A DNA stretch of 64,000 nucleotides, taken from positions 19,265,558 to 19,329,557 of the forward strand of contig CM044961.1 of the NCBI GenBank assembly GCA_024516035.1. Reading direction: 5' to 3'. Under the pieces are notes generated by a model that was not told the origin of the DNA, searched no databases, and was given only the letters and a program-made list of their open reading frames with translations. Position numbers and translations under genes: made by a program. This DNA is from Bactericera cockerelli (taxonomy: Eukaryota; Arthropoda; Insecta; Hemiptera; Triozidae). Positions 49,337 through 63,559 of the stretch are shown here, in pieces (the stretch's first letter is position 1; every line of letters starts with the position of its first letter).

Positions 49337-51039
49337 TATACAGGGTGTCCCGTATACAGATGCAAATATTTTGAGGGTAGGTTCAGCCCACCGTGGACTA
49401 TCATATGAGCGAAACTTGCAGTGGGGCATTTTGCTTCGTTAAAGAGTTATGGCCAAATCCCTGTTTTTCCCACAGGTCTAGAGGTCTCTTGGATCGATGC
49501 ACGTTTTTAAAGAAATGATAGCCAGTAAGTAATTTTTGACTTCATGTATGGATAGTCATGCATATTGCCCTTCAAATGCAGTTGGTTGCATAAAAAAATA
49601 TTGAAAGATCAGAGAGATATTTAATCGTAAGTTCAATACTTTTCTAAAATTTGATTTTTCCCTTTTTTCCCTTTCGTGAATTTGAAGTACTTCTACAAAT
49701 GCAATTCTGCGTATCACTAGTTAAAAAAATACCCTTTGCTATGTTGTTCCAATAAATTCAAAGTTCTTTCAGACGCGTGAAGGAACGAATGAGATACGCC
49801 TTATGAAACGGCACCAGAAAGAGAGAAACACATCTTTCAAATTTTGAATCTGGGCGCTATTGCATTTCGAAGAACACTCGATGCCTGAAGCGGTCTGTGT
49901 GACCATTTTTGTGCCAACTGCAAGTTATAAATGAAAATTTTCCGAGTACAAATAGTTCTATTAACCAACTATATCAATCAAATCTAATAGTTAAAATAAC
50001 AAGGCGATCAATTTGTTCGGTGGAAGAGAAAGCCACAAGCTTTAAACCTCGCCCTTGGTTCGCTACATATTCTTTTGGGTTCTTTTCATTTCATGTCCTG
50101 TGTTGCAGAATGTATCATGTTTGTAGTTTATCAATAAAGTATTAATAATAATAATAACCTGAAGGTTGGATGTTCGAGTTTTACCCAAGGTTAATTTTTT
50201 GTTATGTTTTTGATATCATATATGATTGTGATAAAAGCAAAAATGATATTTTTAATTTTACTTCTAAAAATAAAATCACAACTTTTGTTGTTAGCGCAGA
50301 ATATTTCTCCATGTGTATTCTTTGTCCATAATTACACCACTGGTTGCTGCTTTCGTTGCAGCCTCTCTCATTTTTTCCTCACGAGGACCCTGTGACCCCG
50401 TAACCCCATTCACATAAAAGTTCACACCGACCGACCACTGTGAATGATCAATTTCCTTCTGTTAAACATCCCAGAGCAGTGTATTTATACCTCAAATTAC
50501 GCGCCAATTCTGTTAAAATTCAGCCAACTTTGAATTTTCCATCATGATTCAGAAGTGTTTTTTGAGCTTTGTGTGTCTTGCGTTCCATGATCTTTAAAGT
50601 AATATAAATGAGCTTTCTTTTCTCTAAAACTAAACATAATAGGGTATTTTTTTAACTAGTGATACGCAGAATTGCATTTGTAGAAGTACTTCAAATTCAC
50701 GAAAGGGAAAAAAGGAAAAAATCAAATTTTAGAAAAGTATTGAACTTATGATTAAATATCTCTCTGATCTTTCAATATTTTTTTATGCAACCAACTGCAT
50801 TTGAAGGGCAATATGCATGACTATCCATACATGAAGTCAAAAATTACTTACTGGCTATCATTTCTTTAAAAACGTGCATCGATCCAAGAGACCTCTAGAC
50901 CTGTGGGAAAAACAGGGATTTGGCCATAACTCTTTAACGAAGCAAAATGCCCCACTGCAAGTTTCGCTCATATGATAGTCCACGGTGGGCTGAACCTACC
51001 CTCAAAATATTTGCATCTGTATACGGGACACCCTGTATA
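49337..51039. mobile_element. Fold-back element inside the transposase intron
   Basis: The ends are TATACAGGGTGTCCCGTATA and its exact inverse. Arms of about 400 bp (49337-49737 and 50641-51039) are almost perfectly complementary, while the 900-bp centre is unique and non-coding. The terminus is shared with the palindrome at 11644-13305. It lies wholly in the intron between 48929 and 51258. Confidence 0.85.
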
Positions 51040-51257
51040 AATTTCCGACATGGAAAAGGAAAAAATGATTGTAATTCAAAGTCGTGTGATCTTCACACCA
51101 GTTTATAGTTTCTTTTGTTGACGTTTAAACTATAGTGAATGACATTAACCTCACCCTAATTTTAATAATTGGATATTTCAATAGATTGGAAGGAAATATA
51201 GCTTTGGATTTTTTATGCGTATTTGGTCTGTAATTATTGTGTTTTATTTTCTTCCAG

Positions 51258-53836
51258 AAAACAAAATTACACCCTACTGCCTACGACACATGAAAGAATC
51301 ACAGGTGGCCCAACTCTGTCCCACAGTGGGTGACCAGGTAGTCTTCTCGTTGAACCGAGACATGTGGGTGGCTTCACTGGAGGAATGCGAGCCAAAACCA
51401 AAGTTTGATCTCGACAGTCAGAGTTTTTCTTCTGACAACCTCTTGTTGAAAAAAGGAACGTCAAGGCCCCTCAGCAGTCGACCATGCCACTCAGGTGCGG
51501 ATACACCATCGCAACTAGTGGACAGCTTACAATCACCGGATCAATCATTTGATCAATCAAAGCATTTCCGAAAACATTTAGGCAGAGATCATGAAGGAGA
51601 TGAAGTAGTTTCTCATACTGATTCATCTGAGTCTTTTCATTTTCATGAGCCTACTTCCCCTATTACCACAAATACTACAAATATTGACTGGGGGTCAGAT
51701 AAGACAGGAATTTTATTCTTTGAAAATGCGCTTGCCTCGTTAATATCCTCCCTCTATTCAGATCCAAGCGTTCCACCCAATTCTGTTCAATCTTTGATGA
51801 TGAATTTGGAACAATTTATGGACACATATCATTTCAATCTAATTAACCATGTACACTCATTGGCCCTGTCACTTCTGACACCAAGTCAAATTGCTAACGC
51901 TCTTCAAAACTATTTCCTCACTGCCAATCTGAAAATAGCGGATTTTAATTCAGAATTCAAAAGATTAAAATACTTTGAAAAACTGGGAAGTTTTATACCA
52001 CCAGAGGAAATTCAATTTGCAACAAAGTATGAAATGAGAGATTTCAAACTTGTCAATGTTCCGGTCACAATGCAAGTGGTACCTATAGGAAAAGTGTTAC
52101 AAAAAATTCTCTCTTATGATCACATATTCAAAGAAATATTAGATTACGGTAATTATCTTGAGCAATTTTCTGAACCGATGGTTAACATAGTTCAAGGGCA
52201 GGTGTGGAAAAATAAAAGTTTCACCAATTCAAATAGTGGAAAAGTATTTCAATATATTCTGTATTTAGATGAATTTGAAGTTGACAACCCGCTTGGTAGT
52301 CATGGTTCCATTCAAAAGCTAGGAGGCATATACCTTTCTCTCCCATTTCTTCCTCCAAAATTATATTCAAAGCTGCAGGCTATATTATTGTTAGCAATAT
52401 TTCATTCCTCAGATCGTTCCACTTATGGAAACCAAGTATTGTTTCAGTATGTTATTGATCAACTTAATGAGTTGAGCAGGGAAGGTATACAAGTTGAAAA
52501 TAGTTTCTTTTCCGGAAATATCAAATTTCAAATAGCCACGTTAACAGGAGATAATTTGGGTTTAAATGGAATATTGGGATTTGTACAAAGTTTCAATTCA
52601 AATTATTGCTGTAGAATCTGTTCTGCTAATAAAAGTGATATACAAAACTTGTTTGTTGAAAATATGTCTCTGCTTAGAACAAAAGAATCATACCAGAAAG
52701 ATTTACTTATCAATGATGTGTCATTGACTGGTATTAAAGAAAAATGTGTCTGGTTAGAGTTAGAGGGTTTCTCATTGTTTGAAAATGTAGCTGTTGACAC
52801 GTTACATGATTATTTGGAAGGATGTTGTCGGTATGTAATGAAATCTCTGGTCAAGTACTTGGTTCAGGATGCTAAATTAGTAACCTACTCCATTTTGAAA
52901 AGTAAGATTGTAGCTTTTGATTACGGACCTGACTCTTCTTCTACACCTGCTAACGCATTAACTGTAGAGTCGTCCAAGATAAATTTAAAGACATCCGGGT
53001 CTGAAATGTTTATTTTAGTGAGATATTTTGGTTTAATTGCTGGCACATATGTACCTGTGGAAGACAAAATGTGGGAAGTTTATTTGCTCCTGAGACAGTT
53101 GCTAGAAAAATTGTTTTCAAAGCGAATTTATAAATCTGACATCATACAATTAGAAGACTTAATAGAGTACTTTCTCAGTTCGTATGTTAAACAGTTTAAA
53201 GATACATTGAAGCCTGAATTTCATTTTCTTACACATTATCCACGAATGCTAGAAAAATTTGGTCCTTTAGGTCAGCTATCGACGATCCAGTTTGAATCTA
53301 GTCATCAAGTGTCCAAGGTGGCTGCTAGGGATGCAATAAGCCGAATCAATGTATGCAAAACTGTAGTCATGAGAAACCAACTGACTTTAAATGAACTATT
53401 TTTACATGGGTTCAGTTTTAAAAATATAGATTTCGGAATTAAAACCAAAATATCTCCTGAGGAAACTGTTTTCCTTAAAGAAAATAACATTGATTCTAGT
53501 TGTTCCTCTGTTAAGTATTTTGTGAAAGATGGTATACGCCTTGATATTTCCAGTATAATAACATGGGATTTATGTTTGGAATCAGGTAATCCTTGCCTAG
53601 GCAAAATATTAGCCATTTATGTCGATGATGTTGCAGAGAAGAACATATTTCTTAAATGTGCCCATCTGACGTGCTTGGATTTCGAACACCATTATTATGC
53701 TTACGAAATTCAAATTTCACCACCTGAGGTGAACTTTTTTCTCATACCTTACCAGAAATTGTTTTCTGCAATACCAAATACCTTGACCATCCTTTCCTGT
53801 GGCGAAAAATATGTTACACTTCGTCACCAAGTATAG
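51258..53836 (+). CDS. EnSpm/CACTA-like transposase gene, exon 2
   Basis: After the acceptor ttttcttccag the exon encodes residues 39-897 and ends in TAG. The spliced protein is 897 residues. About 20-75 look SAM-like (LxxWGL, ENKI, LCPTVGDQVVF) and 80-160 are Ser-rich. The catalytic-type core follows: TGDNLGLNGILGF at about 468, CCRICSANKSD (a CxxC pair) at about 486, VDTLHDYLEG at about 551, FHFLTHYPRMLEKFGPLG at about 692 and FESSHQ at about 716. This series is characteristic, as I recall, of animal EnSpm/CACTA-related transposase proteins. The frame is intact over 2.6 kb, so it is either a recently active element or a domesticated gene. AATAAA lies at 54167. Confidence 0.75.
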
Positions 53837-53989
53837 ATTAGAACAATATATGAAAGAGGCTTTGAAGGGCATTATTGTATTTTTTATTAAATAATGCGTA
53901 AATGATACTTATTAAAGAAAATCCCATTTCCTGGTTATTCACATTGTCCATAACATATTAGTTATCTTTATGCTTGAGGTGTTTTGGAG

Positions 53990-54172
53990 TGTTTATTTGG
54001 TACACTGAGTAAACAATTCTATTGGTGTTAATATATTGTCAATGAAGGGGTTCTTATTTTTTAACATAATATAGGAAATCTTAGGGGTTTTATTTAGAAC
54101 ACTGAGTAAATAATTTTATTGATGTTAACATACTGTAAACTTGTAGTATTTTTAATTGTGGTATCCAATAAA
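53990..54172 (+). repeat. Duplicated ACACTGAGTAAA motif and polyadenylation signal
   Basis: ACACTGAGTAAACAATTCTA at about 54003 and ACACTGAGTAAATAATTTTA at about 54101 are each followed by TTGRTGTTAAYATA. GTACACTGAG is the inverse of CTCAGTGTAC found 5' of the gene. AATAAA at 54167-54172 could end the transposase transcript. Confidence 0.45.
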
Positions 54173-54489
54173 AGTCTAAATTAAGACATCTGTGAAAACT
54201 TAATCCCCATTATCTTCTCATTTCATTAGCATAAACTCTTTCTAACTTCATAATGTTTGCAGTGGCCAAGTCAGCTAGTTAATACCATCGAGTTAAGCTA
54301 GTTAACTTAAGAGTTACTTAAGTCATAAAAGTTCAATTATATGTATATTGCATTTTCTTCTGTACAGAACCACTATAAACATTATTAAGTTATATGTATA
54401 ATATTAGGTCTGATATGTTACGTACCCTCGATGCTATAAAGGCACTCTCGCGGGTATGAAAAGTACTTACTCTACTTAATAGCAGGGTT

Positions 54490-54640
54490 TATCTTCCTAA
54501 CAAAAGAGGACGAATATGCATTACCAACGAGACAAATCGTCCTTACAAAGCAGGACAAATCGTCATTACAGTCAGGACAAAGTAATCATTACAAGAATGA
54601 CTAATCGTCATTAGAAGCAGGACAAAGGATACTGAATAAA
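54490..54640 (+). repeat. Degenerate repeat array 3' of the transposase gene
   Basis: Units of about 22-25 bp (CAGGACAAATCGTCATTACA and variants) repeat about six times. The position, roughly mirroring the 5' array, supports a role as transposase-binding subterminal repeats. Confidence 0.5.
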
Positions 54641-55311
54641 GAGGAAGTGAAGGAACAACTAATATTTGTAACAATAACTACAAAGTATCGATGTGGTTAT
54701 AGCGCTGTGGTTACATGTAGGTTCGCAATGTAAACAATCTAGCTCTTGCATTCATGATATCTGGATCAAATTCCAGCTAATGCTTTTCCCTCATTTATTT
54801 CAGTAGGTACATAAGTGACCACATTGTAGTAAAACCCTGAGGGTTAGGTGGTAGAAAATCCTTTGAGGATTAAATTTACTCGGTGTTTACCTTGAATTAA
54901 AGAGTTTTATTATTCTAACAAGAGTAAACACTATCACCGTCATGGCTTAGACTGTTTCACCCAGTCTTATGACCACCAACGTATATTTAAAATACGCCTG
55001 GTATAGTAGAGTGGTTAGACAATCAGCAATCCTTTTAGGTACCTACCGTACATCTGAGTTATGCAACCAGCCATAAACAAAGTGTATTGCGGATTGTATA
55101 GCTAAGAAGAGATTCACGTTGAAGGTTTACTATGTTTTCTGTGGGACGGGTCAGACAACAGATTTTAATGCATCACTCAAGTTGAGCAACGTCAAGGTTG
55201 GAGAAATTATGGATCTATATGTGATCCCTTACTAGGTGAAAAAAATTGAAAAAAAATATAATAATAGGTACTCTGTTTTATTTCTACTACCTAACATAAA
55301 TATGAAGTAAA

Positions 55312-55970
55312 AAAAATCTGGTGTAAACATCACACGACTTTCCTTATCCCCCAAAAAGGAGTCAAATTCCGCCACTGGTGACTCAACGGTAACAGATAAC
55401 TAAAAACCAATGCCAAATTCGTAATCAGCACTTCAAAATCATTGAATTTGATATGTCACAACCCCCATGTGGGATGAATAATAAAAAAGTTAGTCAAAGC
55501 GGGTCCCCCCCAAATACCGGTAAATTGGGGCCGAGTTCCAAAAAGTTCAAGATATCAAAAAAATGATCAGAATAGACCCCTATTATTTTTTTGATCTAAA
55601 AAAATGTTGTTCTCTAAAAAAATTTGTATCTTTAACCAACTTAAAGAAGCGGCGCTTGCGGCTAGCATTTGCGGCCCTGTGGCCGCAGAATGCGGCCGAT
55701 TTCAACCAAAAGTTTCGTGGTTCGTCTGGTGTATAAAGTTATTTTGTGTACCAAATTTCAAGTCTCTAGCTTTTACCGTTCTTGAGATATCCTGTTCACA
55801 CACACACAGACAAGACAGACAGACAGACAGACAGACGCACGGACCAATGGCTGAAAACAACTTTTTTGGTATCCTGAGGCCATGATTCGTCCAGAAATGT
55901 GAAAAACTGGGTAGGTCAAATTTTCGACGAATACAATACTTTCCTTATTATAAGATAAGGAAAGTAAAAA
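55312..55970. mobile_element. 650-bp dispersed element, copy 2
   Basis: This is nearly identical to 2245-2886, including the ACTTTCCTTATCCC left part, the expanded CACA and CAGA runs, the GGCTGAAAACAACTTTTTTG segment and the terminal hairpin. The main length difference is in the microsatellite. Confidence 0.75.
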
Positions 55971-58900
55971 GCTACCAGACAACGTGACACTACGTGACAG
56001 TCTTCTTTTATTGTAGTTACATCCTCAATATAAAGTAGTCACTGTGGCAGAGAGAGTTAGAGCGCTAGGCATTGCACGCATGGTGACCTGGATTTGATTC
56101 CCAGCGGGACAGGGATTTTTCAGCTCTTTCCTTTGATGTGCGGGGTCCACTCATACCTCGTGAGGAAAAATGAGTTGTTACTTGTATGAGTAACAACTAG
56201 TGCCGGCATTACAAGGTTAAAAAAATAATGTAATAGAATTCGAAAAGTACAGGAGGCGGCTCTTAGTAATGCTGCGCTACCCACAAAAATTGTGAAGAGG
56301 CCTTAAGCTTCACCACAAACAAAATCATACATACATCCTCAAAATATAATGAGGAAAACTCATTTTCACGATCAATGTGACCCCTTATCCAGTTTAGCTG
56401 ATCTACAATTTGCTGATAGAACCCAAGCCTTCACCTTATTCTATAATATTTATAATGCATCCAGTATCATTTACCCCAAAAACACCACTTCGTGGTTAAA
56501 AAAAGAAGAACGCCTCACTCAAGAAAATGATTATAATTAGCTAAAAATATATGATATCAAATTGAGAACACCTTACCCCTTCCTTCTCTTTCTATATCTC
56601 TGCACTCCTCTCTGAATTTATTCTTCTTATGTTTAGCTTTCTTTATCCTTTCTAGGGGTCATTCCAAACTTGATTTCTCTTTAAATTTACTTGTTGCACG
56701 GCAATAAAAAATGGCGGTCGGAGTATGATTTTCTGAACTTATTTAATTTGAATCGAGAAAATTCGTCCCCGCCAGGAATCGAACCCATGCTGAATGGGTG
56801 GCAGGTCGAGCATGCTACCAATAGACAAAGTTGTCTTCTAGAGAAACGGACGGAAAATGAACTAACTAAATTAATATTTGGAAACTTAAACATTAAAATT
56901 TTGCAGTGAGAGAGCGAGGTCATCTCGAAAAATACATACTGGCCAAGATCTAACGACTAAGCTAAGGATTCGAAGGTACCTACCCGCCAAAGAAAATGAA
57001 AAGGCCACCAGGTGCCACCCAGTGGACCAGATGAAGGAATAAAATCAATAAATTTGGCATCTGCTCATCAAGATCTTTCATTTGATACCACTTAAGATTA
57101 GTATTATCCTTCGATTCCCGATTTGGGCTCCCAAAACCCGAGGCCGCCCAAATGGGCCGCCCGCTTATAATTTAGAATTTTTTTTTGGTCCGGGCTCATC
57201 TCCATTTTATCTTGATCACTTTAGACACCTCACTTAATCTTCAGTGCCAAGTTAAGGACACGAAGTCGGGTCTCAAAGGATCCGTATGAAAAAAAAAACA
57301 GAAGAAAAAAATTATGAATCTTTTCATGTCTTTCACGATTGTTGGGGGGTCTCGAAAATAGGGTTCCCGTTGGCCTAGGAAGTCAAACAAAAAGTCAAAT
57401 CAATTTATTTTTCAACGTAGAGTCCATTTCTGCAATAAAAATTATAATTTTCGAAATTCATGTTGCACTTTTCGCTGGCTGAAAGTACATGAAATGCATG
57501 GGAACTATGTTTTCCGTAACCATACACTCTGCCGGGCTGTTTCTTTCTTTGTATAGGCGTTCTTCACACCTCGGCCGAGGTGTTTGATTTGTCTGATAAT
57601 AAACTCTGTTAGTCAATCTGAAAGAAAATTTCCAAATCTCTTGGAGTTTATTGAGCTTTTCTCTAGAACTCCATGTAAGAAGAATTGGAAATAGATATTA
57701 GCAGTATAGTAGTATTAGTAGTAGATCTTATACCTTTGTATTTTTTAATAACTTTGAACGATCCATTTTTTAAGTACAAATAAAACTATCGATCTATCTA
57801 TCTATTTAGAATAAGAGGAAGAAGAAAAATACATATAAAATTATGGTCCGATGGATTTGGAGCCTCACAGATTAGCCTCTCCTAGGATTGGCACATCACT
57901 CCCTAACCTGTCTCTAAGTGGAACAATATGAGACATAATTACTTATTCCGTATGTAAATGTGAGCGATGACATTATGTGGGTACTTATTATGACCCCAGG
58001 CATGGATCGATCATAATTATTATTATAATTTCTATTCATTGGTGGTGATGGTGGAACAATTAAATGGACGCCCAGACCCAAGGTCTTCTTTTCAAACATG
58101 TACAATGATTTTTTTTTTCATCATGATTCAGCCAGTTATGTAGGAGGGGCGTGTTACCCTCTAATAGCTAGGAACTGTACCTCACCAGCTCGGGTTAAGA
58201 CAGAAAATACAAACTGGTAATTTTAAAGATGAGTGTTCCACAGCCCTTTTTATTTCGTAGCTTTCATGGCTACTGTAGACGTAAGTGGTTTGTGTTGTAG
58301 CTTGCTGCTATTATGTGGCCCAAGTCTCAAATTAACAAATAAAATTTCGGTGGGGTTTGAACCAACGGATCTTTACGCTACCTGGATTACCAGACCAACA
58401 TATTAAACATTTGACCATCACCATAGCTTGATCGATAAGGGGGCGGACTTCTAAATTGGAGATCGGTGGTTCAAGTTCCGGTTTCAGCGTAGATTTAATA
58501 AAACGAGTTTGAGAAGTTGTCTTATCACGAAAGTGAACACAAATAAAAACATTTGACCATCAAAGCATTGGTTTCATTGATGTTGTAGGACATCGCTGGA
58601 CAAAAAGTTGTATACATGAGGAATTGGTGACTGCCTATACCGTATGACACCGCACCTGAATTCGTTCTTTAGTTCGTGATACTCCAGCCCTGGATCTTGG
58701 TTTTTTGATAAATGCTAGCCTGTTAAGAACAGATATGTATGTATTACGTATGCAGATGAAAGGCAGAAATGGGAGGCAGAATGTAGAGAAAGTAGTGTCA
58801 AAAATTATTTTTGGTGAGTCAGTAAGATTTGTTATTCGTATTATTGTACCGCGCCAAATTCCTGGCAGTCATTTTCTAAATTAGCTGAAATCGGTTAGGG

Positions 58901-61900
58901 TGGGGGTTCTTCCAAGAATGTAAATGGTTTATCTAAATAAACGATATGATTCATTTTGAGATTTTGGGGAGAGAGTTTACAACAATAGAACAAATATTAC
59001 AAATACCTATTGAAATGCATGATGTATGTTTCAGTAATGAAAGCTCTTGTTGCAAACAAAGACAAAGTTTTTATATTATTGACCATATTAAAAACAGTCT
59101 TAAGTACCTACTTCTGAACTTTTAAGAGAAGCCCAAATGTCGGTTTTTAAACGGAAACTCCAAAAGAACATAACAAGTTGTAGTAAAGAAACGACTTTGG
59201 TTACTTTCAGCTCAAAATAATTTGAAGGTGTTCATTTTTTCGGAGTCAATTCGAAGCTTATGACTGACAGGGTCAATATTGATCTAGGATCTTCACATAT
59301 TCGTAAGTGGGTCAGAGAGTCCCTTTCCTCAGAGGGCGGCTGCTTTAAATTCTTTTTGAAGTTTTGATGGGTTGTTGACCAAGGCATTGTTTGATGTTTG
59401 AAGCCTGAAAGAATAACATAAGACAAATAAAAATTGAGACTAATGTGTATAAATTTGATAGGTCAATTTTGTACATGCTTTTTAGTGAAGACAAAATTGG
59501 TAGTCTAGAGACTCTAGAGAACAATATAAAAGTGAAAAAAAAAAAAATAAAAACTAGGCACAACATATTTTAGCAACAAAACCCAAAGGAGTTCTGAGAA
59601 AATTTTAGAACTGTCCCAAAATACAGAGTTGGGCTAAATTTTCTGGTGTCACATAACACTAAACTTTCCCTTCTTGATGCGACGATAACTTGAAATGATG
59701 CAGGACACACTTGTATGAAGTGGCCTTGCCTTTTTGTTTTGTGAGTTTAAACTCTTTTAATTTACCGAGTCCTATTTCATCTTGGACCTCAGAGATTCTA
59801 CATTAGTCTTCAGCTGTTATTCCAGGGCCTGAGCTCATCCCACGTACTCGAGAAAGTGTTTACCAGGAGCTCTTAACTCTATCTCCGGCTTTCATTTTCA
59901 AAAGATAAACAATGAAAATAAGTAGGTATTATCCTTTAACCCTTTCAGTCTTCAAATTCCTTTTCTTAGACCTAGGTGATGTTTGAAAATCTAGAGACAA
60001 AGTAGGATTGGCTTAAATGAAAAAAGTCTGTGGTTATAATCATTCAATGTCGCAAAATACAATCATTCGTATTTATGTATGTATGAGAGAGAAAAAAAAA
60101 AACTTTCAATCGTATGCAAGGAAGTAATTCTATAGACGACTCTAATTTCCATTAAAAAAAAACAAGAAACATGTAAAAAATTATCAAAAAATCAAAACGT
60201 CTTTGATTACCAACCAAAGTATTTTATGAAGGCGTCTGAACTATTCTTTGCTAATCCACCCCAAAAAAGTCTCATGAATAGAACATAAAGAAACTGAAGA
60301 ACCCACCAAGTTTAACAAGGAAGAATATACCTACACAATATATACCTATAGACATGACAAACCAAGCTTTGCTGTACGAGACGCGATATTGAATGAAAGA
60401 AAAAGTGAAATTGTTATACCTACTCTGAAAACAAAAGACCCGGGAATCCCTTTCTCTGAATACATTAAAAACGAACATACTAGAAATAATAACACCACAT
60501 TATGATCTGGAAATTACCGAGGATTGTCGGTAGCGGGCTAGGTGTAGCTGACAGGGTGGGCTTAAAACATGTAGATACTTTCATCTTAGTGCTTACAAAA
60601 TGGCGAGGAAGATAAAATATCAATATTAAATTAATAGTTTGAGAGTTACAATACATAAAATAATATAATTCTCATTTCATGTAGTTGTGAAGTTCAAAAT
60701 AGACTTGAAATGAACGTAGAGCAATACTTCTGGGCGTTCGAAAGCGGCTCAATGCACTCAAAATCATGTAACATCCACGAGACAACATGAATCCGGAAAA
60801 AATAGAAGTCTGAGATTTTTTTCCTTTAATCTGATTGAAAATAGGAAATTATAACTGTAATGTGGATGAAAGATGAGAAAGACGGTTTGTTTAAGAACAA
60901 AATATTCTTTTAAATATTTACCTCGAATGAGAATTGAAACTTCGAGCTAAAGTTTAATCATTTTAATAAAATACTTTGGAATTTTTTTTTTTTTTTTTTT
61001 TTTTATTTTTTTCGCATTTTTATCAAAACTTTAAATATTTTTATTATATTTTTTTTTTTATTATATATATACAAAAGTTAAACATTAATCTATCATTCTT
61101 CTACTCGTCCCATTCCTGCACCATCTTCACATTCAATCCCTCTGATCCTCCGTCTCGCTCCTCTCACTCTCATGGATACTGCTCTCACTATCGAAATTTG
61201 TATTTTTACTTTGAGCCAACATAACACATGTCATGGAAAAAAATGACATCTATCTAATGATCTAATTTAATAGTGTCATGTGTATTTACAAATATTTGTC
61301 GGTCAAAAATAAAGAATGCATCTCTCTAAGTGCAGTTTAATTTGGTTTGTGCAATTGTGACCGCAGACTGAATTGCAGTTCTATAAATTGTGTGTTGAGA
61401 AGAATGTTCAGTTAATTATGGAAATATTAGAAATATGGAACGTAATCATTTCCTCTGGTCATCGCTCATAACAAGCCACATTATGTCTGACTAAAGCTGT
61501 AAAAGAACTCTCTAATGTTGTCAACAGGACAGAAATTGACCAGAGTGTCGCAAATTGGCAAAACATTTGAATCGTGTGATTCTAGTAATTCAAAGGGCAT
61601 TAAAATATTTGATGAATAAAAAACATGAAAATATTTACCGTGATGAGACTTTTAAATTGGCAACCTGAGTTAAAAAAAACTACTCTCACCTAATCATTCC
61701 TGTCATTATGTAGTAGGTGACACTAAACTTATAGTGAGACAAAAAGATAACAAAGAATTTTGCATGATTTCTTTGTCTATCTCTTCTTCTCACAATTCTG
61801 CATCAATGTCATTGGCATCTTTTAGCAAAATTATTGTCATCTGTATAACAATTTTCCGTCTAATGGGGGATCCATTAGTAGCGAGTAACAGCACATTAAA

Positions 61901-63550
61901 GTCCGAAGCATCGTCTTGTATTCCCGGAATGAATCAAGGTGATGAAAAGAAAACAATGCGCGAAAAGGAGTCTCCACAAGATAATGATATGCGTCCAGTA
62001 CTGATCACAGACATTACCTTTATCGAGGCAATTACGATATCAGATATGGGAACTAATGCAGTGGTGAAGACAACTAATGCTCATGACGATTCCTAAGGAC
62101 TTCGGAAATGATGCATATCCTGTCTTGCTCCTATTAGTATTTGCTAGAAATGATATTTCTACCTAAAAACAAATAAAACTAACAATAATACATTGGAACA
62201 ATAATAAATAAATTAGATGTAACTACACTAAAGCATATTCCTTGTGGACTCAGAGGTGCTGGCTGGGAAAAGGTAACAAGATGTAATGACAATAATTCTG
62301 CCGGTAGACGTGTTACCCAGTGACCATATCAAAGTGGACATTACTGAAAATTTGCGTCCCATATAAATATTGAAAACGATTGCTATCTGATGGGAATGAC
62401 CTTTCTCAGGAGTCATCGAAGATATTACTTGCCAATATTTATACTTTAAGTTAGACAAGTATGTCTAGGTAATGGGTAAGAGATTATTTGTCTACATGAA
62501 TCTAAACTTTGAACAAACTAGTATTATAATAATACCTAATATATTTCATCATCTTCTTATTTTTGCAACAATTTGTACAGTATATGAACCACTTGACCAA
62601 TCTTTCTTCATATGATTTAGATGTTGGAATAACAGCCTTCAATATAAACTGAAATAGTATAAATAGGAAATAACTTTAACTGTGAATTTTTAAGAAATAA
62701 AACTAAAATCTCATAAGATTATAATACTCTTACTACATAATTGAATCATTTCAAATGTCCTGGAAATGACCATTATCACCCAGAATCTCCAACTCACCCC
62801 AGAGACACACGGTATACATTTCACTATTCCCAACGAGACACATCCATACAAAAAGAAAGAATAGAAAAAAAGTAAAAAGCGTCACACCAGTTCGAAACAA
62901 AAAAACATATATCGAGGCACAACAGAAAACAAACGAATTCTGAACCAAAGTACCTAATTTATTATGTATTTATGCCAGAGGGTGTGTCCTATATATACCA
63001 TTATCCGGAGTATTGGAGAAGACCATTTCAATACGAGATGTCAAACCGACTTGAAGCTTATGTGAGGGTAATGAGTTCCGTGGTTTACTGATAGTTCTTT
63101 ACGTGTGGACGGTGTACCTGTTGATCAGTTGTACAGTCACGTTAAAAAAACTGTGTAGCTTTTGAAAAATCGTGTGAATGTGTAACAAATCTGCCAGTTT
63201 CATAAAGAAAATTGATAAAGCAATCAATTATTTAGAATGTTTGACAATAAAAGTGTTGATAAAGGCTTATTGGAAATAGTAAAATAATATAAAACACCCA
63301 AAATTCCAAGACATATTCTCCAAAAGATTATGGAATCACAACTTCAAGAACAATAATACTGCTGACAATTTTTTCAATAAATAGTTATAACATATTCAAT
63401 AACATTCTTTTAGAATTTATTACTTTATAATGTTTGGTAATGTAACATTTTGTAAATTATTACTAGATTATTTTTCCTAAATAATTTTGTTATAAAATAG
63501 AAACTGTGCCGTATATCAGACAAAAACTTCGGTGGATGTTACATTGACAG
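55971..63550. other. Largely non-coding stretch with SINE relics
   Basis: tRNA-like pieces occur at 56055-56120 (forward), 56760-56850 (reverse), 58345-58410 (reverse) and 58425-58505 (forward). A reverse fragment of the first tRNA-SINE is at 58228-58300. CTTCACACCTCGGCCGAGGT at about 57561 is a palindromic motif also near 6660. A T run at 60978-61003 may be a poly(A) tail on the minus strand. A 120-codon frame at 61734-62096 has one hydrophobic stretch but no further support. Confidence 0.4.
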
Positions 63551-63559
63551 ATTGCTCAG

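Noticed and set aside
51267..51464. Minus-strand ORFs opposite the transposase exon (also 52603-52800 and 53305-53616)
   Set aside because: They are antisense shadows of the long coding exon.
61734..62096. 120-codon frame with a hydrophobic stretch
   Set aside because: It has no recognisable domain, promoter or splice context, and composition is not distinct from the surroundings.
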